64,000 nucleotides of DNA from Candidatus Lumbricidiphila eiseniae (lineage in GTDB: Bacteria > Actinomycetota > Actinomycetes > Actinomycetales > Microbacteriaceae): the NCBI GenBank assembly GCA_002529645.1, contig NAEP01000039.1:1-64000 (forward strand). The letters are read 5' to 3'. The notes beneath the pieces were generated by a model that did not search any database, was not told where the DNA came from, and was given only the letters and a program-made list of their open reading frames with translations. Shown here piece by piece: positions 16,512 through 24,358 of this stretch; the stretch's first letter is position 1, and each line of letters begins with the position of its first letter. The translations under genes and the position numbers were made by a program.

Positions 16512-16550
16512 AAAGTGGGCGGTCCGGGACATCCCGAACCGCCCACTTTT
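16512..16550 (-). terminator. Strong bidirectional terminator after amt
   Basis: AAAGTGGGCGGTCCGGG and CCCGAACCGCCCACTTTT form a stem of about 16 bp with one mismatch and an ACAT loop, flanked by A and T runs. It sits 16 bp beyond the ammonium transporter stop and can work on both strands. Confidence 0.9.
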
Positions 16551-16565
16551 AATGCGTGCTGAGCC

Positions 16566-17840
16566 CTACACGGTCTCGAGCTTGTAGCCCTCCTCACCGT
16601 GCACAACGGTGTCGATGCCGGCTAGTTCATCCTCATTGTCAATCCGGAAGCCCATGGTCTTCTGGATAACCCACCCGATCACGTAGGCGAGCACAAAGGA
16701 GTACACAAGCACAGCCCCTGCGGCGAGCGCCTGCGCTGCGAGTTGCGCAAAACTCCCGCTGAAGATAAGGCCCGTACCGCTCGCGAAGAACCCGAGATAC
16801 AGAGTTCCGATGACACCACCAACGAGGTGGATACCAACCACGTCGAGTGAGTCGTCGAACCCGAGTTTGTACTTCAGATCAATTGCCACAGCACACACCG
16901 CACCCGTCAGCAGACCAAGAACGATCGCCCACAGCGGGGTCAACGCGGCACACGATGGGGTAATCGCAACAAGGCCCGCAACAGCACCGGATGCCGCACC
17001 CACCGAAGTTGGTTTCCCATCACGAATCTTCTCCACAATGAGCCAGGCCAGAAGTGCGGCGGCGGGAGCGGCAAGGGTGTTCACCCAGGCAGTTGCAGCC
17101 GTAGCATCCGCAGCAAGCTCTGATCCCGCGTTGAAGCCGAACCACCCGAACCAGAGCAACCCCGCACCGAGAAGCACAAACGGCGGGTTGTGCGGCACGT
17201 GTGCGCCCTTCCGGAAGCCAACCCGCTTGCCAAGCACGAGCGCAAGCGCAAGACCGGCCGCCCCGGCGTTAATGTGAACCGCGGTACCACCGGCGAAGTC
17301 GATCGCTCCGGCACCGAGCCACTGCTGCAGTCCGAATGTTGCCCACCCGCCATCGGTGAGCTTGCCCTCGGAGTCGAGCGTGAAGTTGAACACCCAGCTC
17401 GCAACCGGGAAGTACACGACCGTTGCCCACACACCGGCAAAGACCATCCAGGCCCCGAACTTGGCTCGGTCCGCAATGGCACCAGAAACAAGGGCGACCG
17501 TAATAATCGCGAAGGTCGCTTGGAAGGCAACAAACGCCATCGGCGGATACTTCGCGTCATCCGGTGTCACCAGGTTTGTCAAGCCGACCCAGTCGAAATT
17601 GATACCCAGGAATCCATCAATGCCCTGGAATCCGCCCGAACCGGCACCCGAGAATGCGATGGCGTAGCCGTATAACACCCAGAGAACCCCGATGAGCCCA
17701 ATCGCGCCGAAACTCATCATCATCATGCTGATGACGCTCTTCGCCTTGACAAGACCGCCGTAGAAAAATGCGAGTCCGGGTGTCATGAGCAGCACGAGCG
17801 CTGCTGACAGGAGCATGTATCCCGTATTGCCTTGATCCAT
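16566..17840 (-). CDS. amt: Ammonium transporter (Amt family)
   Basis: A 424-residue membrane protein with about 11 helices. It has the Amt hallmarks: AIDFAGGTAVHINAGAAGLA with the first pore His, and GIHLVGGVIGTLYLGFF with the second; WFGWFGFNAGS is also typical. It brings ammonium into the cell for nitrogen assimilation. ATG at 17840 follows GAGAGG. No glnK gene is adjacent in this window; the next gene downstream is the ImmA-like one, beyond a terminator. A GlnR-type box lies 116-131 bp upstream, so nitrogen limitation probably induces it. Confidence 0.95.
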   Translation of the reverse strand: MDQGNTGYMLLSAALVLLMTPGLAFFYGGLVKAKSVISMMMMSFGAIGLIGVLWVLYGYAIAFSGAGSGGFQGIDGFLGINFDWVGLTNLVTPDDAKYPPMAFVAFQATFAIITVALVSGAIADRAKFGAWMVFAGVWATVVYFPVASWVFNFTLDSEGKLTDGGWATFGLQQWLGAGAIDFAGGTAVHINAGAAGLALALVLGKRVGFRKGAHVPHNPPFVLLGAGLLWFGWFGFNAGSELAADATAATAWVNTLAAPAAALLAWLIVEKIRDGKPTSVGAASGAVAGLVAITPSCAALTPLWAIVLGLLTGAVCAVAIDLKYKLGFDDSLDVVGIHLVGGVIGTLYLGFFASGTGLIFSGSFAQLAAQALAAGAVLVYSFVLAYVIGWVIQKTMGFRIDNEDELAGIDTVVHGEEGYKLETV

Positions 17841-17955
17841 GTGTGTGCCTCTCTGTTGCCGCGGGTGCGGAGGATTGGAGTCACGCGTGCGGTCACATCA
17901 CTGCACGGTGTGGCACCAGTCTGCCGAGGTCACATTACGGCGGTAATCGCGACGT

Positions 17956-17971
17956 GTTTCGACCGTGTTAC
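17956..17971 (-). promoter_or_regulatory. GlnR-type box upstream of amt
   Basis: Read on the minus strand, GTAAC-ACGGTC-GAAAC matches exactly the GlnR half-site pattern gTnAC-n6-GaAAC described in Streptomyces. It lies in the 377-bp gap 17841-18217, which otherwise shows no gene. A second half-site further on is weak. Regulation by GlnR in this organism is inference. Confidence 0.65.
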
Positions 17972-18217
17972 GAATGCAGAAGCGACGAAATCACCGCCAC
18001 CAATCGGGCTCGATCAACACGAACAATGTCTATGGGCCGTCGCAACAATCCGATCCTCGAACTCGCCAATCGCACATCCGTGGCGACGGCCAGCTCCTGT
18101 TTGGAAGCTCTCGGCAACCTGATCACGCACACCCAGTGGAGCGAGCACATCACCCTCATCAGCGCGTATCCCCGACAGTGTCGAGCACTCCCGTGTTCAA
18201 GTCTGAAGTTCGTGTCA

Positions 18218-19312
18218 TCACTCGGGTGGTGGATGCGAGGACGCGGCGGTCAGGGCGATCATGCGGGACATTGCTCGCAGGTATTTTTTACGAAAACCAC
18301 CGGCAAGCATGTCGGGAGCGAACACCTCGTCGAGGGGAATCCCGCTCGCGATAATAGGAAGCTCAGCGTCGTAGGCGCGATCAATGAAGGCAACCAGGCG
18401 CAGCGCGGCATTCTGGTCTGTCAGTTGACGCACCCCCGTCAACGCCACGACCTCGATTCCACGCACCAGTGCCGCGAAGGCCGAAGGATGAACCCCGGCA
18501 AGGTGCGCGATGAGCGCGTCGAACGAATCACAACTCACCCGGTGCCCCCGCTCTGCGAGCATCGATGCCGTGCGTGTGACATCGGCGTCGGTGGCCAGGC
18601 TGAGCGCGTGAGCCTCACTGTTACGGCGACGGTAGTCCAATCCATCAATCCGAAGGGTCGCAAAATTGGCGGCGAGCGCGCTGATCTCACGAAGAAAATC
18701 GGAGGCCGCGAATCTCCCCTCGCCGAGGGCATTCGGTGGGGTATTGGATGTCGCGGACACCCGCGCCCCGCCCGCCATGAGCTCCCCGAGAAATCGCGAC
18801 ATGAGCATGGTGTCGCCCGGGTCATCCAGCTCAAACTCATCAATGCACAGGAGGGTGGCACCGCGAAGCAACTGCACGGCGGGGTTGTAGCCGAGAGCCC
18901 CGACCAGAGCGGTGTATTCGATGAAGGTGCCAAAGTACTTTGGTGCGGGTGCTTCGTGCCAGAGCGCGGCAAGCAGGTGGGTTTTGCCCACTCCAAAACC
19001 ACCGTCGAGATATACACCGGGATGCTCCGCACCGCTGAGCTTTGCGCGGGAACGAAACAGGAATCCGCCCGGTCGCGGCACCCACTGCTCGGCGAAGGCC
19101 CGGAGCGCGGTAACCGCTGTCTGCTGTGAGGGAAACCCTGGATCGGGCCGGTAAGACTCGAACCTGGCGTGCGCGAACTGTGGTGGCGGGGTCAATTGTC
19201 CGGCGATCTCGGTGCCCAGCACAACGGGGTTACAACCGGTCAGGTGAACAAGTTCGGCGGGCGCGGTCATTCCGTGGTCAATCTTGGTGGGGTGAACGGC
19301 ACCGGATGACAT
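18218..19312 (-). CDS. zapE: AFG1-like ATPase ZapE
   Basis: A 364-residue P-loop ATPase of the AFG1/ZapE family. Walker A GGFGVGKT (about 105-112) and Walker B LLCIDEFEL are clear, with family signatures VYLDGGFGVGKTHLLAALWH and SNTPPNALGEGRF. In E. coli ZapE acts with FtsZ in cell division; the role in actinobacteria is less defined. The start is ATG at 19312, one codon after an in-frame TTG. The gene stands alone, divergent from sufE. Confidence 0.9.
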   Translation of the reverse strand: MSSGAVHPTKIDHGMTAPAELVHLTGCNPVVLGTEIAGQLTPPPQFAHARFESYRPDPGFPSQQTAVTALRAFAEQWVPRPGGFLFRSRAKLSGAEHPGVYLDGGFGVGKTHLLAALWHEAPAPKYFGTFIEYTALVGALGYNPAVQLLRGATLLCIDEFELDDPGDTMLMSRFLGELMAGGARVSATSNTPPNALGEGRFAASDFLREISALAANFATLRIDGLDYRRRNSEAHALSLATDADVTRTASMLAERGHRVSCDSFDALIAHLAGVHPSAFAALVRGIEVVALTGVRQLTDQNAALRLVAFIDRAYDAELPIIASGIPLDEVFAPDMLAGGFRKKYLRAMSRMIALTAASSHPPPE

Positions 19313-19550
19313 CAAAAACAGACGTCAGCAAGATACCTCGGTAGGGTCAACGTAGAGAGGATTACAGCCTAACCCGACCACTGGATGTGTCCGTAGCCAG
19401 CACTCGCTCCACCCGAACCCGCCAGCACCAACACCCGGCACACACCAACACACCTACAAGTTCCATATGCCCCACACACCGACACTCAGGAGGTCTCGTG
19501 TCGATCGCACCCGGTCTCGCAACAATATCTACCACCCACAACACAACACG

Positions 19551-20000
19551 ATGAGCACGACTCCCCCGACCCTGCCGACTCGGCTCGCGGAGATTAAAGA
19601 GGACTTTCTAGCACTGAGCGCAGCCGATCGTCTGCAGTATCTCCTCGAGTTTTCGCAGAACCTGCCGCCGCTGCCAGAGCAGTACACCGACCATCCTGAT
19701 CTGCTTGAGCGAGTCGAAGAGTGCCAGTCACCGGTCTTTATCGTGCCCGAAATTATCAACGGTACCGTGCACCTGCACGCGACCGCTCCCGCCGAGGCAC
19801 CAACAACTCGTGGCTTCGCGGCGATCCTCGTTGACGGGCTCACCGGACTCACCGTTGCAGAAGCCCTCGAGGTTCCCGCCGACTACCCCCAAAGTCTCGG
19901 GCTTGCTGCGGCGGTCTCACCACTCCGAGTGCGAGGCATGACCGGAATTCTCACACGGGTTCGGCGTCGCTTGCGCGAGCTCGAAGCCACTCCCGAATAA
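19551..20000 (+). CDS. SufE-like sulfur acceptor protein
   Basis: A 149-residue SufE-family protein. The active Cys58 sits in VEECQSPVF, matching the family's C-Q-S-x-V motif; the C-terminal RVRGMTGILTRVRR also fits. SufE takes persulfide from a cysteine desulfurase for Fe-S cluster assembly. No desulfurase is adjacent. ATG at 19551 begins MSTTPPTLP. The 3' end overlaps the convergent hydrolase gene by 50 bp. Confidence 0.9.
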   Translation: MSTTPPTLPTRLAEIKEDFLALSAADRLQYLLEFSQNLPPLPEQYTDHPDLLERVEECQSPVFIVPEIINGTVHLHATAPAEAPTTRGFAAILVDGLTGLTVAEALEVPADYPQSLGLAAAVSPLRVRGMTGILTRVRRRLRELEATPE

Positions 20001-21126
20001 GCCGCTCCCAGCGCGCCGGGTCATCGTTGGCAAGTTTCGCGTGCCGTGCCCGGGTGAAAACCTGAAAGTCAACCAGGTCGGGGCGAGCAGCGGCGAGGCG
20101 GCGAGCCCCACCAATCGGCACAAATCCGTCATCCTCACTGTGTAACAACAGGATCGGCACCGTGAGCTGGTCAGCGCATTCTGCCGCATTCAATGCACCC
20201 ACGTTGATCGGATCGGCAAGCCCGGTCAGCGCCGGAACCGGGGCACCGATCGTCGACGCGACCGCGCTGCCAAGAAACCCGGGCAGACGACGCATCCGAG
20301 CCTGGTAGCGCAGGATGTCCCGCCAGTCCAGTGCCGCGGATTCGAGAATGATCCCCACCAATCGCTCCGACACCGCTGGATCACGTAACACCGCCTGCAG
20401 CACGATGGCACCGCCCATTGACCATCCCATGAGAACAATCGAGCTCGCACCGCGCTCGAGCGCAAACGCGACGGCGGCCGCGACATCCGGCCATTCTGTG
20501 CTGCCAAGCCCGTAGCGACCATCGCTGCTGCGCGGAGCCTCACCGTCATTGCGATACGACACGACAAGCGAATTCCAGCCGACCTCGTGTGCGGGTGGCA
20601 CCGCACGCAGCGTATCCGAGCGCTCTGCCGCCCGACCGTGCACCTGAATAATCCAGCGTGAGGTGGATGTCGCTGCGGGAAAGAACCAGGCCGGGGCTAG
20701 ACCACACTCCGTCGATACCTGCACTCGCTCAAACGGCAGCCCCAGCTCGTGCGGAGCGCGATAAAACGTACCCACCATCCGTCCGTGTCGAGCACGCGTG
20801 AGGTCACCCGAGACGACAGAGATGATCGAGCGCACAACCTCGTGGCCGCGCTCTTCGATGACATCACCGAGTTGCGCGTAGCCACGCTCGTGATCGAAGG
20901 CGAAACCGTACCGGCCGCGCATCCGGGTTTCATCGGAGGCCCTGAGCCTGAGCTCACCGCCGTCGAGATCTACTCCGTGCACCCGTTCCGGTTCGGCCCG
21001 GCGAGTCGGTGGTGCAACGATGGTCCGTGCGAACAGCACAACGGTCGCGGTGGCGGCGGCGCTCGCCAGCACCGTCGTGAGCCCAACACCGATACCCGCC
21101 GTGCGGACTACCCGTCGCCGCGCCAT
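19951..21126 (-). CDS. Membrane-anchored alpha/beta hydrolase
   Basis: A 391-residue hydrolase with an N-terminal membrane helix (GIGVGLTTVLASAAATATVV) and a catalytic domain outside. The nucleophile elbow is GWSMG (G-x-S-x-G), the acid is in HSEDDGFVP, and His lies in ARHAKLANDD. The substrate is unknown; the fold covers esterases and lipases. ATG at 21126 is chosen because GGAGGGAG lies upstream; the longer frame to 21210 has no ribosome site. The last 50 bp overlap the end of sufE on the other strand. Confidence 0.88.
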   Translation of the reverse strand: MARRRVVRTAGIGVGLTTVLASAAATATVVLFARTIVAPPTRRAEPERVHGVDLDGGELRLRASDETRMRGRYGFAFDHERGYAQLGDVIEERGHEVVRSIISVVSGDLTRARHGRMVGTFYRAPHELGLPFERVQVSTECGLAPAWFFPAATSTSRWIIQVHGRAAERSDTLRAVPPAHEVGWNSLVVSYRNDGEAPRSSDGRYGLGSTEWPDVAAAVAFALERGASSIVLMGWSMGGAIVLQAVLRDPAVSERLVGIILESAALDWRDILRYQARMRRLPGFLGSAVASTIGAPVPALTGLADPINVGALNAAECADQLTVPILLLHSEDDGFVPIGGARRLAAARPDLVDFQVFTRARHAKLANDDPARWERLIREWLRARASDAEPV

Positions 21127-21299
21127 CCTGTCGATCTCCCTCCGTGTGTCGCTACCCCACATCGGGCGCCGGTGACCCCGGTCAGTTCCTTCCGCGGCAG
21201 CTACCCGCACTGACTCAGCGCGTGTGGACCTGTGACCGCGGCGATCTCGTGCGGCGAGCCGCCACCATCACCACCCCTAGAGACTCTAGTCTGCAAGTC

Positions 21300-21890
21300 G
21301 TGACCCAGTCTGCAGTGCCCGTCCTTCGCGAGTTCGAACTCGCGAAGGCATCGCTTCGCAGCGCCCAGGCTCGCCACGACATTGTCATCAGCGATATCCC
21401 GGCACCGCGCAAACTCGCACCGTACGCCACGGCAGTCTCAGCGAATATTGACAACCCCGATCTTGGTTCCCGCGCCGGATTTGGCACCGGACGGCTTGTG
21501 CTCCTGTGTGATCCGAGCATGCCCGAAACGTGGCACGGCTTATTCCGGATTATCTGTTTTGCACAGGCGCCGCTCGACACCGACATGGGTGCCGATCCGT
21601 TCATTACCCGGGTCGCGTGGTCGTGGTTGATAGATTCGCTCACCGAACACGGTGCCACCTTCCACTCCGCATCCGGTACCGCAGCAAAGACCCTGTCGAC
21701 CGGATTCGGTGAGCTGGCCCACGAGGGCGACGGTGCCCAGATCGAACTGCGCGCATCGTGGACACCCAGCGATTCAACAATTGCGCCGCATCTCGAGGGC
21801 TGGGCCGACCTGTTGGGACTCATTGCGGGTCTACCTCCGTGTGAGCTCAATGGCGTATCTGCTCTCACCCTCCGAAGGCAGCCTCATTGA
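21300..21890 (+). CDS. DUF3000 family protein
   Basis: A 196-residue conserved actinobacterial protein of unknown function (DUF3000), recognised by content and by its place directly before an RNase D gene, which is a common actinobacterial pair. GTG at 21300 (VTQSAVPVLREFELAK) is the likely start; there is no ribosome site, so the message may be leaderless. The stop TGA overlaps the TTG start of the next gene (TTGA), so translation is coupled. Confidence 0.8.
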   Translation: MTQSAVPVLREFELAKASLRSAQARHDIVISDIPAPRKLAPYATAVSANIDNPDLGSRAGFGTGRLVLLCDPSMPETWHGLFRIICFAQAPLDTDMGADPFITRVAWSWLIDSLTEHGATFHSASGTAAKTLSTGFGELAHEGDGAQIELRASWTPSDSTIAPHLEGWADLLGLIAGLPPCELNGVSALTLRRQPH

Positions 21891-23083
21891 CCGACTACGT
21901 GCTCGTCAACACCCCTGCCGAATACGCCCGGGCGGTCGAACGGTTGCTCGCAGCCAGCGGACCGGTTGCGGTCGATGCGGAGCGTGCCAGCGGTTACCGG
22001 TACTCGCAGCGTGCCTACCTCATCCAAATGTTTCGCCGAGGAGCCGGGACCTTTCTGTTCGATCCGATCGCTGTGCCACGCTTTGATGACCTGCAGGCGG
22101 GTATTCGAGACGAGGAATGGGTTCTACACGCCGCAAGCCAAGACCTCCCCTGCCTCCGCGAGGTGGGTCTTGACCCGAGGAACATTTTTGACACCGAGCT
22201 CGCAGCACGCCTGCTCGGGATGCCCCGGGTGGGACTCGCCGCGGTCGTGGAAGAGCTGCTGGGCATCACCCTCGCCAAGAAACACTCGGCCGCCGACTGG
22301 TCAACCCGACCACTGCCAGACTCGTGGTTGGAGTACGCCGCGCTCGACGTTGACCTGCTCGTGGATGTCCGCGACCTGCTCGTGACCAGACTCGCGGCCG
22401 CGGGCAAAACACACATCGCCGCCGAAGAGTTCAACGCCACCCTCGCGAAAGAGGCAAAACCCGCCGCCGCCGAACCATGGCGACGACTCTCGGGTATCCA
22501 CGCACTTCATAATCCGCGCAAACTCGCGATCGCGCGCGAACTGTGGCTGGCCCGAGAGACACTGGCCGCCGAACTGGATGTCTCGCCGGGACGGCTCGTG
22601 CCCGATACATCCCTCTCGAGTGTGGCGGCCGCGATGCCCACCAGCCGGAGTGCGCTCGCGGCGCTCCACACCTTCACCGGTCGAGCAAGCCGGTCCGAAC
22701 TGGAACGATGGTGGCAGGCCGTTGAGCGCGGACGCACCGCGACACCACCTGCCCGGCATCCGCCGAGCGAGGGCCCGCCGCCACCGCGAATGTGGGCGAC
22801 GCGTAATCCATCCGCCGACATTCGCCTACGACTCGCTCGGGAGTCGCTCACCGAACTCGCCGGGCGACTCAGTATGCCACTGGAGAATCTTCTCACCCCC
22901 GATTACCTGCGACGTGTGACGTGGCACCCTCCGCACCGCGTGACAACCGCCTCGATCAACGACCAGCTCCGGGCGCTCGGGGCACGGAACTGGCAACGGA
23001 ACACCATCGCCGCGGTTATAGTCGAGGCATTTGTGCACGCGACACAACTGACGACGCTCTCGGGGATCGAACCAGGCATCTAA
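21887..23083 (+). CDS. rnd: Ribonuclease D-like 3'-5' exonuclease with HRDC domain
   Basis: A 398-residue DEDD exonuclease. Exo I is AVDAERASGYRY (Asp30, Glu32), Exo II is HAASQDLPCL, Exo III is YAALDVDLL, with the Tyr of the DEDDy type. HRDC-like helical domains follow (from about 200: HNPRKLAIARELWLARE). It trims structured RNA 3' ends such as tRNA precursors. It starts with TTG at 21887, coupled to the DUF3000 gene. Confidence 0.92.
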   Translation: MTDYVLVNTPAEYARAVERLLAASGPVAVDAERASGYRYSQRAYLIQMFRRGAGTFLFDPIAVPRFDDLQAGIRDEEWVLHAASQDLPCLREVGLDPRNIFDTELAARLLGMPRVGLAAVVEELLGITLAKKHSAADWSTRPLPDSWLEYAALDVDLLVDVRDLLVTRLAAAGKTHIAAEEFNATLAKEAKPAAAEPWRRLSGIHALHNPRKLAIARELWLARETLAAELDVSPGRLVPDTSLSSVAAAMPTSRSALAALHTFTGRASRSELERWWQAVERGRTATPPARHPPSEGPPPPRMWATRNPSADIRLRLARESLTELAGRLSMPLENLLTPDYLRRVTWHPPHRVTTASINDQLRALGARNWQRNTIAAVIVEAFVHATQLTTLSGIEPGI

Positions 23084-23155
23084 AATCAGGAGATGGAGAG
23101 AAGCACACGAGGCCCCCTCTCCCGAATGCTGGCCCGATAACACAGGGAGAAGCAC

Positions 23156-24358
23156 GTGACGACACGACGATCTGAGGTTGTCTTCATTGACGGCGTCCGC
23201 ACGCCCTTTGGGCGGGCCAGCGACAAGGGGATGTTTGCGCGCACGCGCGCCGACGACCTGCTCGTCTCGGCAATCATCGGCCTGCTGGAGCGAAACCCAA
23301 CCATCCCCCACGACCGCATTGACGACGTCGTGATCGGAGCGGCAACACAGACCGGTGACCAGGGACTCACACTCGGACGGGTCGCGGCGATCCTCGCGGG
23401 TCTGCCCCGCTCGGTGCCCGGATTCTCGGTTGACCGGATGTGCGCGGGAGCAATGACGGCCACCGCAATGGCCGCGGGGTCGATCGGGTTTGGTATGTAC
23501 GAGTTGGCTCTGGTTGGCGGAGTCGAGCACATGGGTCGGCACCCGATAGCCTCCGGCGCTGACCCCAACCCGCGGTTCCTCACCGAGCGGCTCGTCGGCG
23601 AGGAGGCGCTCGTGATGGGGGCCACCGCTGAGCGGATTCATGATCGTTTCCCACACCTAACGAAGCAGCGCGCCGACCACTTTGCATTCCGCAGCCAGGA
23701 AAAAGCAGCGGCGGCGTATGCCGCTGGCGATATCCAACGTGACCTCATTCCCGTCGCCCACGCAACTGATGCCGGGTGGAACCTCGCGGTCCGCGACGAG
23801 TTGCCACGACCCGACACCACAGTGACGGCACTGGCGACACTGAAAACCCCGTTTCGTCCCCACGGTCGGGTGACCGCGGGCAATGCGTCCGGTCTTACCG
23901 ATGGTGCGACCGCAGCCCTCATCGGGTCTGCATCGCTGGCCGAAGAACTCAGGCTTGTCCCTCGGATGCGTCTGGTCAGCTACGCCTTTGCGGGCGTGGA
24001 CCCGGAAATTATGGGCATTGGGCCCATCCCCGCGACCGAGAAGGCACTGCGTTTGGCGGGACTTCGAATGAGCGATATTGACTGCTTCGAACTCAACGAG
24101 GCGTTTGCGGTGCAGGTGCTGTCACTGCTGGATCACTACGACATTCCCGACGATGACCCCCGGGTCAACCCGTGGGGCGGCGCGATCGCGATGGGACATC
24201 CGCTCGCTGCCTCCGGGGTGCGGTTACTGATCCAACTGTCACGGCATTTTCAGAAGCACCCCGAGTATCGCTACGGACTCGCGAGCATGTGCGTGGGCCT
24301 GGGACAGGGAGCCACCATGATCTGGGAAAACCTCAGCTCGAAGGCACGGAAACGATGA
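23156..24358 (+). CDS. fadA: Acetyl-CoA acyltransferase (thiolase)
   Basis: A 400-residue thiolase that performs the last step of fatty acid beta-oxidation. Nucleophile Cys96 is in DRMCAGAM, the catalytic His in AMGHPLAASG, and the second Cys in ASMCVGLGQG; NEAFAVQ is also conserved. GTG at 23156 follows GGGAGAAGCAC. Its TGA overlaps the ATG of the multifunctional oxidation gene, so the two make the FadA/FadB pair of one complex. Confidence 0.93.
   Translation: MTTRRSEVVFIDGVRTPFGRASDKGMFARTRADDLLVSAIIGLLERNPTIPHDRIDDVVIGAATQTGDQGLTLGRVAAILAGLPRSVPGFSVDRMCAGAMTATAMAAGSIGFGMYELALVGGVEHMGRHPIASGADPNPRFLTERLVGEEALVMGATAERIHDRFPHLTKQRADHFAFRSQEKAAAAYAAGDIQRDLIPVAHATDAGWNLAVRDELPRPDTTVTALATLKTPFRPHGRVTAGNASGLTDGATAALIGSASLAEELRLVPRMRLVSYAFAGVDPEIMGIGPIPATEKALRLAGLRMSDIDCFELNEAFAVQVLSLLDHYDIPDDDPRVNPWGGAIAMGHPLAASGVRLLIQLSRHFQKHPEYRYGLASMCVGLGQGATMIWENLSSKARKR

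Noticed and set aside
24172-24354. Extended FadB start at GTG 24172
   Set aside because: It overlaps the thiolase gene by 187 bp; ATG 24355 gives the usual ATGA coupling.
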